Positions 12,027-25,257 of a stretch of 64,000 nt of DNA are shown one piece after another (position 1 is the first letter of the stretch; each line of letters begins with the position of its first letter). Below the pieces are notes generated by a model. It ran no database searches, was not told where the DNA came from, and saw nothing but the letters and a program-made list of their open reading frames with translations. Location of the stretch: NCBI RefSeq assembly GCF_040954645.1, contig NC_092807.1, forward strand, positions 76,834,021 through 76,898,020. Reading direction: 5' to 3'. The DNA is from Diabrotica undecimpunctata. Lineage: Eukaryota; Arthropoda; Insecta; Coleoptera; Chrysomelidae. The translations under genes were made by a program, and so were the position numbers.

Positions 12027-12086
<60 letters not shown>
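12027..12086. repeat. (TA)n microsatellite
   Basis: TA run at the other end of the 10660-12026 repeat. Confidence 0.98.
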
Positions 12087-12089
<3 letters not shown>

Positions 12090-12944
12090 ATCGATCTAGC
12101 GGTTAATGAGGGCTCCGTACTAAAACGGTATTATACTAACTCCAGGCGAATATACACCGTGTATATTATTATCTGGGTAGCGCTTTATGTGGACTCCGAC
12201 CAACACGTCGGATTAAGTGGACTCCGTAATAGGTTAAAACACTTTTGGGATCCGTATACATTTCTTTGCGTACACAACTAAACTCCTCCGACGTTGCCAA
12301 TAATTTGATTAGTCGTAGATTTTTAAATTTTACAGCAGGTACGTTTTGGAACTTCAAATTTATTTAAATATCAATCAATTTAGTCATCGAGAAATTTCAC
12401 AAATACGTACTTGGTTAATGTAGTTAAATATTTTATGGTGGTAATTTATATTACTTGCTTTAATTATAGATAAACTGAAATTAGTGTCTATTATAAACTT
12501 TGAAAAGGCAAGTGTCCATTTTTATGTACTAGTATTTTGTTTTAATGCATTATCACTGAAACATTTATTATATTATAAATGTACGTTCCGATGTTTCGAT
12601 TGCTACAGTGTATGACTTACAATATTTGTTTCATCAAGCAGTAAAATTTAAATTATAATAATTTATAAATCAATCTTAAAATTATAATTTTTTACTGTCT
12701 AATTTAAATATTTCGATTTTTTAATGTAGGGAATTCAATATACCCAGATATAATATTTCGGTATCTTATGGTAACTTAATTTTAGCCAACATATCTATTA
12801 CAATTACATATAATATGTTCGGCCTTATCGTTTTAAATACTTTGTCGCTTGTGCAATCTATCATTATTTTCAATGTTAAATCATTGTTTTTTGTATCTTG
12901 CGTTGTCAGGCATATAATTTTTAATTTAGAAGTACATGTATGAA
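12087..12944. other. Unassigned AT-rich DNA with GTGGACTCCG motifs
   Basis: 12180-12235 has GTGGACTCCG twice. A related CGGAGTCCACTTTATGCCG lies next to another (TA)n at 25150-25170, so a repeat family is likely. I see no gene. Confidence 0.4.
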
Positions 12945-13900
12945 TAATATTCTTTTTTCTGTCACTTGGTTTAAATATAGTACACTTACATTCTTCTTGC
13001 TTATTTATTTTTATTCGTAATACTTATAAAGTATGTAATAACGTACCCGTTGTTGCAAAAATCAACAACGGGTACGAAAAAAGATATCAGTTATTAGGGG
13101 TAGTATTTGTCAATCTAAATGCCGCTTACGACATATTAAATTAGAGAACATTTCTCCAAAAATTCTATGACGTCCCCTTAGATAAAAACATCACTTGTTT
13201 TATCCACGATCTAGATTGAATTGCTCTCTTCTGTTGATTCGCTTGTATTTGTTTTTCATTTTGTTGGTTTTAAGTAAAACATTTTTCGTGTTCTCTTCAC
13301 TTTGTTGAAGATGTCGCAGACGGGAGAGAGTTTCTTATGAGATCAATATCATTACCATATGCTAGAAGTGCTTGGTACCTTGGGCCATTAATGGATTGCA
13401 TTTTAAATAGGCGATTTCTATTTTAGTAAGCTATTCTTTAATTTTTTGAATATTTGAATTGGGAATCTGTATATTATTCGACTGTTTTATAACACAGTGT
13501 TTCTTGTGTTATAGAATATAGTGCTGTTTATAGAGTGCTGTTTAATAATAATAAAGTTCAAGCAACAATTCATATATGCAATAACTTGGTACTGATATCT
13601 CTGCTCCCCGATACTGAGTAGCAGTCCCGAAAACATTAAAACTGCTACACTCATGCTTCCTATTATCCAACGATTAGCCAGTCCAGGACTATACGCCTTA
13701 TTATGGTACTGATATTGCTGCTGTCCCTTATAAGTGAATAAAATATGCAAGGAAGGTTTTGGCAATTTAATAGGATTTTGTATGTTAGAATATTATTTCT
13801 CCGAGAAAGTGAAAAATATCTATTTGCTATACGGATTTAATCTATAGATGAAATATTATAATGCTATAGAAGAATGCTATTAGCAGCAAATAATATGGCA
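12945..13900 (+). repeat. Composite LINE repeat, shared with 53200-56000
   Basis: 12945-13480 matches 53200-53400 followed by 54575-54880. It includes a Jockey-like RT scrap (VNLNAAYD at about 13105-13130) preceded by a perfect hairpin (13042-13076). 13556-13900 is one of three copies of a roughly 330-bp repeat (others at 15905 and 55690) containing ACTTGGTACTGATATCTCTG. It is the deleted version of the longer arrangement at 53-56 kb. Confidence 0.6.
13042..13076. repeat. Perfect hairpin
   Basis: Arms CGTACCCGTTGTTG and CAACAACGGGTACG, separated by 7 bases. The same hairpin occurs at 53301-53335. Confidence 0.9.
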
Positions 13901-13924
13901 GATAATATGCTGGAATTAGCAGTG

Positions 13925-13969
13925 GCATGTACTAACAGTGGCCATACCTAGTCCACTGTTAGTACATGC
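13925..13969. repeat. Perfect 17-bp inverted repeat
   Basis: GCATGTACTAACAGTGG and its exact inverse, separated by 11 bases. It lies at the boundary between the composite repeat and the next LINE. Confidence 0.9.
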
Positions 13970-15420
13970 TTTTAGAAAAGAGAAAGCCAACATCCAATTC
14001 AAAAGCAGAGAAAATCAATTCCAAATATGGATCGTAAGCCAATCTCTTATGTAAAGACTCTAAAGTAATAATTAGTGAAACTGTAAGCCAACAGCATAAA
14101 GTGCTGGTACTAGATATACAAGTAAAATATGAAATAAAACCAAAATATCGAGGAGAGTCACAAAAACAATTAATTGACGTTAACAAGCGACAAAGTAGTT
14201 CAATTTAGAACAGAAATAAAAAAGAATGTGTTGGAATATGGAAAAAGGTCATAATGAAATTTGGAGAAATGTGTCAAAAATTATTAAAGAGGGTGTTATT
14301 AAAATACTTGAAAAAATCTCAGGAAATTGACTTAATTGGTAAATATAGATAGTCAGACGATGTTTAAGACAATATAAAAGACAAGAGAAGATTATATAAG
14401 GAGGGACAAGAAAAAATATCAGACTAAGATTATCAAAAGTAGCAAATAGATAAAGAGGAAGCAAAAGTAGCGGTAGCACAATTTAAGGTAGCGGCGTATG
14501 AAAAGCTGTACAATGAACTGAGTACTAAGAAAAAAACAAATACAAAATTGCTAAAAGTGGAGCAAAGAAAACCAAAGATTTTAATCAGATTAAATGTATA
14601 CGAGATAAATACATTAAACTATTTATGCAAGGAAAGGATGTAAAAAATCGCTGGAAGGAGTTCTTTAACGACCAATTAAACGAAGAGTTTGAGAAAACAT
14701 CTATAGAGGTAACAGAGACAGTAATAGCAATGGTGCCGAAAATGACGACCGCGGAAGTAATTCAAGAGCTACATAAGATGAAAAAAGAAAAGGCATAGGT
14801 CCTGATGGCATCCCCGGATATATATGATCAGCATTAGGAAAATCAGGAACAAGTTGGCTAACAGGACTATTTAATAGAATTTTGAAAGTAAGGCGAATAC
14901 CGGATGAATGGAGAAGTAGCATTTTAGTACCTGTATACAAAAACAAAGTAGATGGTAAACTCTGTACAAACTATAGAGCCCTAAAACTACTCTGTCACAC
15001 CATGAAACTGTGGGAGAGAATAATTGATAGTAGGATACAGGAAGAAACAGAAATATTAGGAAATCAGTTTAAATTCATGCAAGGCAAATCAACAACGGAT
15101 GCAATTTTTATCATAAGGCAAGTAATGGAAAACTAATGTTAGAACAAGTGAGGGTAAGACTGATAAATTTCATTTGAGAATAGCATTGCATCAGGGGTCA
15201 GTGCTAATCCCTTATCTCTTCTAATTAGTGTTGGAAAAATTAACGAAAACATGTCAAGGAGATATCCCTTGGTGCCTGATGTATGCTAACGATGTGGTGT
15301 TAGTAAGAGATAAGGAGAGATAATTGAATTAATGATTGAGACAATGGAGATGGGCGCTTGAGCAAAAAGGTCTAAAAATATGGCAAACAAAAACAGAGTA
15401 TCTAAAGTGTGCATTTAAAA
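13970..15420 (+). pseudogene. Decayed RTE-like LINE (linker and reverse transcriptase)
   Basis: Readable pieces come in the right order on the plus strand. WKEFFNDQLNEEFE is at about 14650, then RRIPDEWRSSILVPVYKNK and TNYRALKLLCHTMKLWERII at 14890-15030. QFKFMQGKSTTDAIFIIRQ reaches 15120, followed by LHQGSVLIPYLF and MYANDVVLV near 15185-15300. This is the finger, palm and catalytic order of a LINE RT. The catalytic YADD reads YAND and stops are frequent. Confidence 0.8.
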
Positions 15421-15880
15421 ATCAACTTCAGCTTTACTTTAAATCAGGTTGTATTTATTTATGTAAGTTAATGAAACCAATAATAAAAAAAAGGAGCTGA
15501 TTCCAAACCGATAATTTTTATTCAGAGATAAAAAGTATCCCATGATTAATTGAATATACAGAATTATCGATATAACTAAGTGAGAAACTTGTTGAGAAAT
15601 ACGTTTTAGAAAAAAAAATTGTGCTAGTCTTTTTTGACATAGCTTAGGCCTTTGCTAAAGTATAGCATGGGAGTTTAACCTACAAATAGTATACCTATTA
15701 GAGCCTAAACTAAATGAGTCCAAATTAATTCACGTCAAGTTTATACTTCTGAAAATCTAAAACATTCATTTTACAAAAAACGATGTCTAAATACCTTATG
15801 CATCTTCCACAATTACATGAGACCTGTACGTGAGACTTCTATAGTATATGTTAAAAAAAAAGGGAGGAACTAAGTTATCA
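15421..15880. other. No gene seen
   Basis: AT-rich sequence following the LINE RT, possibly decayed LINE; nothing is readable. Confidence 0.4.
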
Positions 15881-16640
15881 GAAAATGTATCCGCAACTCC
15901 TATAGTCATTAACTTGGTACTGATATCTCTGCTCCCCGATTTCAGTAAGCAGTCACCAAACCATTAAAACTGCTACATCCATGTTTCCTATTATCCAACG
16001 ATTAGCCAGTCCAGAACTATATGCATTATTATGGTACTGATATTGCTGCTGCCCCTCACAAATAAATAGAATATGCAAGAAAGTTTTTGTCAATTTAATA
16101 CGGTTTTTGTGTGTTACAATGTAATTTCTCCGAGAAAGTAAAGAATATCTATCCGCTATCCGAATTTAATCCATAGATTAAATATTAGAATACTATAGAA
16201 TAATGCTATCACCAGCAAAAAAAAAACGGTATAATAGTAACGATAAAACCAAATAAATATTTATTAACAGACAAAAGAGATGATGTAGAATAGAGCATAT
16301 AACGTAACAATAGACCCATATAATTTTGAAAAATTGGGGCGTTTTAGATATCGCAGACAACGTTGTCGCATAAGAGATAAAAGGGAAAATTCAGGTAGCA
16401 AACTGATATATGTATCACCTCATAACACTTTTAAATCCAGAAGTGTAATGCGAACTACTAAAATCAGGATATATAAAACAATGTAAGTAAAACTCAGGTA
16501 TTAATTAGATCAGGATTGCTAGAAAAGCCCTCAGAAGTGTTTTAAGACCGGGAACTAATGCTAAGGTCAAACAGGTATATAAAAATTGCACCGTCGTACA
16601 AGAAACTAAATCTCAACGATAAAGTTATTGTTTTGCACTT
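15881..16640 (+). repeat. Second copy of the 330-bp repeat plus LINE tail
   Basis: 15905-16200 matches 13556-13860 and 55690-55990. 16480-16620 encodes SNRYIKIAPSYKKLNLN, a counterpart of 56370-56410, which belongs to a LINE C-terminus. Confidence 0.6.
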
Positions 16641-18300
16641 TGTATTGATTTGTGATCTTATTCATAACAGAATTATATATTTCTTTCTGCGACGCTCAAT
16701 CGGCTCTTATTTTATTTTTTCATTGTTTGTGTTTTACTAACATACGTAGATTCTCATTTTTCTTACTGCTGGATGTATTTTTGGATTTAATTTTTTTGCT
16801 TAAAACGTAGCAATTGCCAGCTTGTATTCTGTTGTTATTCTCTTTTGTAGTGTTTTTGTTAAAAGTGCTCTTAAATTCCAAATATTTAGACCGATGAAAC
16901 ATTTTAAAGTGATAGCCATATATTTTTTTATTATCGTTGATTTGGAGGACCCTTTTTTGCGTTTTTTTCCATGGAATGTATTAATGTTTTTTGCTTACTA
17001 ATAATTATTTTCGCTACTATAATAAACTCATCGTCGAAGGTCCGTATAATATGAGGACATAATTATTAAACTGTGAGATTTTCTGTATTTGCTTTCCGGG
17101 AGATGCTCTCCAAAACAATGGTAAACACGATTGGAGACAGGGCATCTTTTTGTTTGAGGTCACTGGACATTTGAAAGTAAGTTGGCAGTTAATTTTCTTA
17201 TGTATGCCTAGTTCTTCCATAGCATTTTAGTTACAATCTTATAATTATATCATATGTTTGTTGAAAATCTATAAATAACTAGCTTAATGTTTTTTTTTAT
17301 TCATTTTTAACATTTTTCATTAAGTATATAATAGTGAATATTTGATCAACGGTTCATTGAATTTTCCTAATTTCACATTAATCTTTCCTAATTTTACATT
17401 TGTGGTTGCTGGATGTCAAAGAAGACACCATTTTCCATAGCGGGTACTATGATTCCAATGGGGTAAAGTACAACTTACATATTTGTTGCCAAAATTACTT
17501 TGCTGCTGTATCGAGTACCGTTTACTGGTCTATGAATTTTGTTGCGAATTTATACTGTGTGCTGAACTTTATCCTGAAAAAACTGAAATGCTGAAATCTT
17601 TTACCGCGAATTGAAAAGCATGTTTTAACCTTTATTTGTAACATTTTTCGTTAACGTTTAGTGAAACATTTTACGTTTATCTAAATAAGTATTTTTGCGT
17701 TACATTGATATTTATATGGCAATTAGCTGTAAAGTCATTAGTCTTTCCTGTCGTATCATATTTTCTTGATTTTTTTGTAGACAAGCGGTTTAGTTTGTGT
17801 AATATAATATCTCCAATTCGTTTCATAATATATTGTTTTCAAAACAGGTGTTAGGCGAATTCGTTGACTTTTTTTAAAGCACTTTGATTTTTAATATTTT
17901 GACGACGCATATTTAGGTTTTCCAATATTTGGGATTTGTATAATTTTTATGTATATAATTATCTGTTTATTGATTTTACTTTTTAAATAGAGTTTGGAAT
18001 GGAATCTTCCTGTTTGAAATCAATGTACATTTGAAAATAAGTCGACAGTTTTCTTTTCTGCCATGGTATTTCATAGTTTTATTCTTATGATTAAATCAGT
18101 GTTTGTTTAAAATCTATAAATAACTAGTTTAATGTTTTTTTTGTATTCCCAACATTTCTCATTAACTGCCTAATAGTGAATAATTGATCAACGATTTATT
18201 AAGTTTTTCTAATTCCACACTAATATTCACCTACTTTATAGTTCACCTATTTACTCAATCGTTCCAGGTGTATTAGAAAAAATACTGTATATCCTAATTA
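16641..18300 (-). repeat. Decayed LINE sequence with an internal direct duplication
   Basis: On the minus strand 17080-17160 reads as a degraded QxDALSPIVFTIVLESISRK block of a LINE RT. 17150-17400 and 18010-18240 are about 70-80% alike by eye (shared AAAATCTATAAATAACTAG and GTGAATA..TGATCAACG), so a segment is duplicated some 850 bp apart. Confidence 0.5.
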
Positions 18301-19064
18301 TTAATAGAGATATAGCTTATATCGCTATAGTTTGTGCAGTACATTTTATTATTCCTTTGCAAGTTGGTACTTGCTCTTACTTCTAAATTGACAGATCAGC
18401 TGTTTAACTGCCTGTACTGAACTTTCTTTTTGATTTTGCAAATATATATATATAAAAATTAATAAAAACCACTCTGACATACCGTTGATTGAAATATTGG
18501 ATACCCTATACTATTTAATCAACGGAAATACTAAGATCACACGGGGAGAATATTATGGGTTATTTCTGGTTTCGTCAAAATTTACACTGAAATTACTAAT
18601 GAGAGAGTGCTCTCACTTCCACATGTTGAAATTGATATATAGTACCAACAGATGCTAGTCATATACCATCAGCACTAATAAAATGGAAACTATCAAATTA
18701 ATGTCAATTTCATTTAATCAAACGTACTAACCTTAAAAATGATCATTTAAGGAAACACACCTCAAAAATATTGACAATAAATTAAAAATAGCTTAAGCGT
18801 TATAAAAGTAACAGAGCAGCAAAGCTCACAGCATGAGAATAGTGCCTCGTACTTTTATATAGAAATTTGTTGACAGACAAATATTTATTTTTTTATATAC
18901 TAGGTTCTAAAAAAAATGTACTCAAAACAAATAAATATTATCTAACAAGTGTTTTATTCCAGTTTCATATGAAAGCACCAGATCTTAGATATTATAAATT
19001 TCGTCATAGGTGCAAATTTGAAATGAAAACCAAATGATAGAGCATATAGCGAAATATAAATATC
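18301..19064. other. No gene seen
   Basis: AT-rich sequence. An 8-bp inverted repeat CGTTGATT...AATCAACG flanks 18490-18525. Nothing else is recognised. Confidence 0.4.
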
Positions 19065-19068
19065 TTAG

Positions 19069-21160
19069 CCCTCTATTGCCCGACTTTTTTGTAAACTTGT
19101 TTGTTTATAAAATGTTTTAATTTGTATATGTGCTCAAATATCCATTTACAACAACAAGTAATTTTTTTAGATTTTTTAAATTTCGTTTGGGGAGTGTTTA
19201 GCAAAAACTAACGAATTAGGTTATATACTTATTTATTATGCCATTCAAATAAACAAATATTTGTAGTTGTAAAACATAAAGCAACTTTACATTTATCGCA
19301 CATTACTTTAGAAGTATTGAGATCAGAAGGTGAAAAAATATTTTTAGATACCACTTTTTAGATCTTATGTCTGTTCGGTAAAGAGCAATTAGTAAATGCA
19401 AAGATCGACACCTCCAATAAATTTATTATAAAATTGCACTGAATTTGGACAGCATACAATAATTCTTGATTTTTGTTTCTTATCCCACCTCTTGACTAAC
19501 TAAATAAGCTCAGAACCAACAAATGTACTAAGCAAATGAACCGGTTTATTATCGTACCACTTTAACGCTGTTTGTCTTATGCCATCGATTGTAGTGTGCT
19601 TTTCTTCTACAGTACCTCTGCCCTCTTTCTTCATATTCTTGTCATCAGAAAAATGGCAATAAGGCAATCTGTTTGGAAGAACAGTTCCCAAACATTACAG
19701 TCCACGTTTTTCCATTTCAATCTGCAACTGAATGCTATTGAACCAGTTGTCAAAATATACTTTATAGTATTTGTTTGGTTTGACTATCTGACACAATCTT
19801 ATTACTACATTACCGCTGGTGTCTACATTAGGTAAATGAAGAGGATTTTAACAGTTCCTGTATATAATTCCCAGTTATAAACAATACCATTGCTATCACA
19901 CAAAACAAATGCCTTGTATCCCCATTTTTTGGGTTTGTTCTTCATATATTGTTTTAAAGAATGTGCCTCTTTGAATGGTATCATTTGTTCATCAATACAC
20001 AATTTTTCACTCATTGGAATACTTTGAAAATTTTAAAATAGACCGTTGATAAATGGTCTAATTTTGTATAACTTATCATTATTGTTTACCATATTTTCGT
20101 TATTATTGAAATGCATTTTAGTTTTTATTTCTTCCCAGCGATTCCTAGATATAGTATCGACTATTTGAGCAACACGTGTTTCCTTCTGCCAAAATGATCT
20201 TGTCCTTGGCAAGCCATATATTGACATCAGTAGAACAGATCCAATAAATTGTTTTAATTCTGCTAGTGTCATATTCAATGGTTTATTTATATTCTTTTGC
20301 AGTGCATACAAATTACTTTGTTTTACTATGTTTTCCAGCATATTGGTAGATATCATCTTTTTAAAATAATATAGAGGGGATTCCGGTTCTAATAATTTGC
20401 ATGTTGGTAAATTACCTTTCCATTCTGGAATTGGAAATACTGTTCGGGAACCACTCTTCCACTGAATGTTTTTTACGATCATTTTTGACCTTTTGAGCAC
20501 ATTTTGTTCAGTGTGTTTTTCTGTTTTATCGGTATCGCCCTCATCTTCATCTTGGTCTAAATCTAAATTGGTATCCTGGTCTACATTTGCTTCGTACAAA
20601 TCATCTTTATTTTCCATTTTATTTGATCCTGGATCGATTGATATCTGAGTACCTGGAAAATTCATTATCACTTTCTTATTATCACTATCAAAGTCAGAGT
20701 CTTTGGATTCCTCGGATATTTACTGCTTTTCCCGTAGAACGTTTTTGTATCCATCTTAAAGAAATAATCTAAATAATATGGTCCAGTGTGGATTCAAAGC
20801 AACATACCTGTTTTTTATCACAGTACTGAAACAACACAATAAAATAAACAAATGTCAACGGTAATCAATATCTAAATGCTGATATAATGCCTCTGTATGT
20901 ATTTTTATATAAATTGTACACAATTTATAACAATAAATCACGATCGAAAATACAAACTAATAAGGCAGTCATGTCCATTTGACATACTGCTAAACATTTC
21001 CATATAGGTTTCGTCATAGGTTCATAGAGTGTATTAAAATGTATAACCAAATGTTGCCTGAAATTAACAGAGGGCATACTTGAGTCGGAAATTGTTTTAA
21101 AAAAGTTTTCTGCATCAAAAACTCCTTTGTTGCCTTGAGTACACACGGGGCTATAGAGGG
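19069..21160 (-). mobile_element. piggyBac transposon, defective, with both ends
   Basis: Terminal inverted repeats CCCTCTATTGCCCGA (19069-19083) and CGGGGCTATAGAGGG (21146-21160) flank a degenerate piggyBac transposase on the minus strand. The target duplication is TTAA on the right (21161-21164) and TTAG on the left (19065-19068), the expected TTAA with one change. The length, 2092 bp, is normal for a complete element. Confidence 0.9.
19500..20754 (-). pseudogene. piggyBac transposase, broken
   Basis: An acidic N-terminus (DLDQDEDEGDTDKTEK) precedes the DDE_Tnp_1_7 catalytic domain. FKKMISTNMLENIVKQSNLY, ELKQFIGSVLLMSIYGLP and the first catalytic region KLCIDEQMIPFK are readable. Next come KKWGYKAFVLCDSNGIVYN and, after a frameshift, a degraded version of the YFDNWF block near 19740-19760. 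KGRGTVEEK and ALKWYDNKPVHLLSTFVGSE close it at 19500-19570. An in-frame stop near 20720 and several frameshifts inactivate it. The stretch 20755-21145 between its start and the right terminal repeat has no recognised coding content. Confidence 0.85.
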
Positions 21161-21439
21161 TTAAAATAGCTGTATCGACCGAGGATAAGGTTATTGATGA
21201 GGAAAAAAAGACCTATCGCTGAGGAAGTGAGAAAGTAATTGGCAAACGCAAAGAGCACTTTAATTACATTAAATGAAATATGCATTACAATCTATCATGA
21301 CACACATATCTTGATACACATGAAACAAGACAATTAATAAACACGTTAAGAGAATCTTAAGAAATAATAACCAAAATTTAATTTTTAATACACAAAAGAA
21401 ATAATGATATACAGAAGATACACAAATTAAAAAAACGTT

Positions 21440-22340
21440 ATCCCCTTATTGTACGCAAGAGAGATACCTCTAGGAAAAATCAAAACGATCGAAAATATAT
21501 ACCAAAACAACACAATAAAAGTAAAAGTAGAAGAAGAACTAACCGACCCTATTGAAGGTGACAATGGGATAAGACAGGGATATTACCTGAGTCCTCTACT
21601 AACTAAAAAAGGATACCAAATGGAAGAAAAACAAATTAAAATAATCTGCTGTGCAGACGCAAATACTATACAATACTACTCTTTCAAAGTGAAAATGATT
21701 TACAACGTATGCTGCACCAATTTCATATAACCGCCAGAAAATTTAAGATGTTAATTTCCCCAAAAGAGACAAAATTCATGGTTACAACAGCAAATTTACT
21801 AAGATGTTAATTGGAGCTGGAAGGTCATATAATAGAACAAGTGTTAGAGCTTAAATATCTAGGCATCACATTATCTAGCTACTAAAGCTCGAAACTAAAG
21901 TGGAAGACCCAGTGAATAGAGCAAACAGAGCCACAGGCTGCCTAAATGAAACATTATGGAGAAATAAAAATATCGGAAAAGAAACGAAAGGCAGAATTTA
22001 CAAAACAGTCATCTGACCAATAATGACATACGCGACAGAAACAAGATCTGACACAGAGAGGACAAAAAGGATATGAAACAGCAGAGATGAAAACACTTAG
22101 AAAAATTGATGGTAAGACACTATGGGACAGAGCTAGAAGTACAGATATACGACGTAGATGCAAACATCAAGAACTGGTTAAGAAATAGAAGAGTAGAATG
22201 AAACGATCATATAAACCGAATGACAACAAATAAAACAATAAAGACGGCAAGAGACGGTTAACCCATAGGAAGACGATCAGTAGGACGACCACGAAAACGA
22301 TGGAAATGCAACTTACTGGAGGCACAATGAAAAACAGACA
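21440..22340 (+). pseudogene. RTE-like LINE, RT C-terminal half, decayed
   Basis: The plus strand gives LGKIKTIENIYQNNTIKVKV, then GIRQGYYLSPLL and QIKIICCADANTIQYYS (for the ICYADDA box). FHITARKFKMLISPKETKF, LELEGHIIEQVLELKYLGIT, then degraded KETKGRIYKTVI and IGRRSVGRPRKRW segments to about 22320 follow. Order and spacing match the 3' half of an RTE-like ORF2. Several frameshifts and stops are present. Confidence 0.85.
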
Positions 22341-22560
22341 GAGTTATGTCTATATAAAAAGAAAAAGTAGAAGAAGAAGAAGATACACAGGATAAAGATT
22401 AAAATAGTTGCAAGAAAGATAAAATAAATCAGTCATATTAATGTAGAATAGCAGAGGACAAAGTATTTGTCATAGCTTTGGACAAGTGCCCAATTGAAAA
22501 AAGAACACAGGTCGTTCAAAAAAAACGGAACTCTAGAAAGAAAATAGAATAGATTTAAAA
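22341..22560. other. LINE 3' flank, no gene
   Basis: A-rich tail-like sequence (GAAAAAGTAGAAGAAGAAG) at 22360-22380 ends the LINE. Confidence 0.4.
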
Positions 22561-24300
22561 AAATAAAAGCATAAACATGTCTTTTTCTACTTTTTTAATA
22601 TTAAAGATACGTAAATAGAACATTGAATTAAAATGTAACCTTTGATATCTGTGATAAACCCATCACCTGAACAGTGGCGCCGATGTATGTAGTTAAGATT
22701 ATTTACACTTATTTTAACTGTTTATTTTTTTATTATCTATGTATGAGTTTTGACAGATATTACAAACTTATTTATTTTCCACAAAGAAGCTCTTTAGAAC
22801 CTAAAATTATTACTATACAAATCTGATTCGACATATCTTCAAAAAGTAATAGACGGCATGTAAAATTTAAATTTTTAATAAAAAGTAAAAGATTACGCAT
22901 TACATATGACATGAGGTTTAAAAAACGAGCCTTTAGGAAGATTGAAGTACTAATAAGACCACCGCAATCGGGCATACCCCGGGTAATGATTAATTAATTA
23001 ATCGGCTAATTCTTTAGTCACCCCTTTCATATGATTTTGTCAAATTGGTCCTTTTTAGGACCAACTATTCTAATAACATATGTCTATAACTATTAAGGTT
23101 ATATCTAAAAATCAAAAAACTTTACTTAAACTTATCAGACATATGAGCTAAACACGAATCTGACTAATTTCTAGTACAGGAAACACATATAGGGCCTAAC
23201 CTAGGGTATTTGGTATATAGCTGATCGCTGAAAACCACATTATAGATATAGACATACTATTTCTATCGGAAAAAAAGCAAAGAATAACTCAAAGTAAGAA
23301 AGGACAAAACCAGTCAGCTGAGAGAACCTTTTAACGATTTTGAGCTTGGATCCATCATCTACATATTTAATGAAAAATAATACAAATACCGATATTGAGG
23401 ATCTGAGCACAAAGCTTATTACGAAATCTATACCAAAAACCCTACAATGGCTTATCCAGATGATGAACAACTGTATTCAAATTAGGAGATACCCAAAGTC
23501 TAGAGACAAGCCAAAGTTGTTACCTTGCTTAAACCTGGCAAAAACTCCAACGACCACAAAAACTATCGGCTAATATTTTTATTTTGTCAGCTATTCAAAG
23601 TGATGTACATCACAAATACTAAATCAAAGATGGGTACGAAAAATATCGGGTATTAGTGGTGGTATTTTTCACTCTAAATGCCGCTTACGACACCTTAACT
23701 TACAGAATATTTTTTCAAAAACTATATGGTATCCCCTTAGATAACAAACTCACTTATATTGCCTGCGTATGCCTACACAAGAGAATATTTTTTGTATCAC
23801 TCAATGGTAAGAATAGCAGATGAAGAACGGTCTCGCTTGGGGTAGTATAAAGGCACCTACACTGTATAACATTTACACAAACGAACGATCCATACCGGTA
23901 GATACTAGGACTTCTATTATATAGACGATACACCTATTATTGCACAATAAAAATAAACTATAAATCAATTTTCAGCCAAAACCCCTGAAAAGCTCGTGTG
24001 TGCTCCTTCAATTTCCCTAACATAGACGCTTTCACAAAACTGAACATCCATTAATGTCATGAAATTGTTGAACATAGACTCCCTATAAATTCCTTGAAAA
24101 TAGTTTGTATCGCACGGGGTCAGTCACAGATTATTGTTTAAAACTAAAAGGTAAATTGAGGACCAGAAATAATATTGTTCGCAAGCTTGTCAGCTAAAAA
24201 TGAGGTGCACATCATTCCGCCCTTAAAACATAGACGCTTGCACTATATGCATCTGCTGCCGAATATACCTTGTTAGACAAATTAACCATTCTTTCTTTTT
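22561..24300 (+). pseudogene. Jockey-like LINE, decayed copy 1
   Basis: This parallels 56930-58750 throughout. An AP-endonuclease start is recognisable near 23080-23200 (a degraded YIKGISRDKKTLL, then SSTGNTYRA). RT pieces follow: a degraded LNAAYDTL at 23675, FQKLYGIPLDNKLTYI at 23710-23760, and RIFFVSLNGKNSRWR at 23785-23825. A plus-strand equivalent of the TNDQPIPVDT..IYRRYT region is near 23880-23930. Stops are frequent. Confidence 0.75.
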
Positions 24301-25169
24301 GTGCACACTACTACAAATTTTAACACAAAAATATCTATTGTAGCTCTTAACCATATTTATTTTGAGATAACCTTTTATCGAGATATTATATGTAGTACAC
24401 AAATAAGACCAGAACTAAAATAATAAAAAAGCTTTATACAAGATATCGCAGAAGATTGGATGAAATACACTTAGTTTTTATTAATCGGATGCTTACATAA
24501 AACGTACAAAGACATACTCACGTTAACAAAATATATTACGAAATTTCTGTAATTAAAAAAAAACATCGAGTTCGGCATTGAACTAATAAAATTATATTAA
24601 ATAAAAGAACATTTTTAAAAATACAGAAAAAATAAAATTTCCTATGCAAGCGAATATTCCATTAAATAATAAGCCCAAATCCTTTTGTATCTATATACCT
24701 GTTTTTAAAGAACCAGTTACCTTTTAGTACGTAGTTATACCAGGTAATAAGATATCCTCTTTTACTCAGTGTAATGCGTATTAGATTACACTGTCTACGA
24801 ACAGTAGATAAAAATAAGGAGCCCATATGAACCGTTCAGGGTATATATTGAAAATATACGGTATAATCACACAGTTGCCAAACTCTCAGAGCTTACTTAA
24901 ACCGATAAACGTATGGTTCAAATATACATTGAAGAAGATCTGTACGACCCCTATAATATATACACGTGAACTAAACGATATACATTTATGATACAGGGGT
25001 ATTTACGGGCTCAAACAAATTTTTATAAATTGTTAAACTCTACATGTTGATGAATCGACAGAACCAATATTATGGAATGGTCAAGTGAGCTCCGTATATC
25101 GGTATCCACTTGACCACGGAGCTCAATTGAACCTGAATTTTAACATGGGCGGAGTCCACTTTATGCCGT

Positions 25170-25170
<1 letters not shown>
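24301..25170. other. No gene seen; inverted motif beside (TA)n
   Basis: AT-rich sequence. GAGCTCCGT and ACGGAGCTC at 25087-25124 form an inverted pair, and CGGAGTCCACTTTATGCCG touches the (TA)n at 25171, resembling 12180-12235. Confidence 0.4.

Positions 25171-25254
<84 letters not shown>
25171..25254. repeat. (TA)n microsatellite
   Basis: Pure TA run of about 84 bp. Confidence 0.98.

Positions 25255-25257
<3 letters not shown>

Noticed and set aside
13487..13765. ORF shared with 55640-55900 (contains YHNKAYSPGLANRWIIGSMS)
   Set aside because: Both are the 330-bp repeat read on the minus strand. The third copy (15905) breaks the frame, so I do not call it a gene.
20925..21146. ORF near the right end of the piggyBac element
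   Set aside because: It runs into the terminal repeat and does not resemble any part of the transposase that I know.
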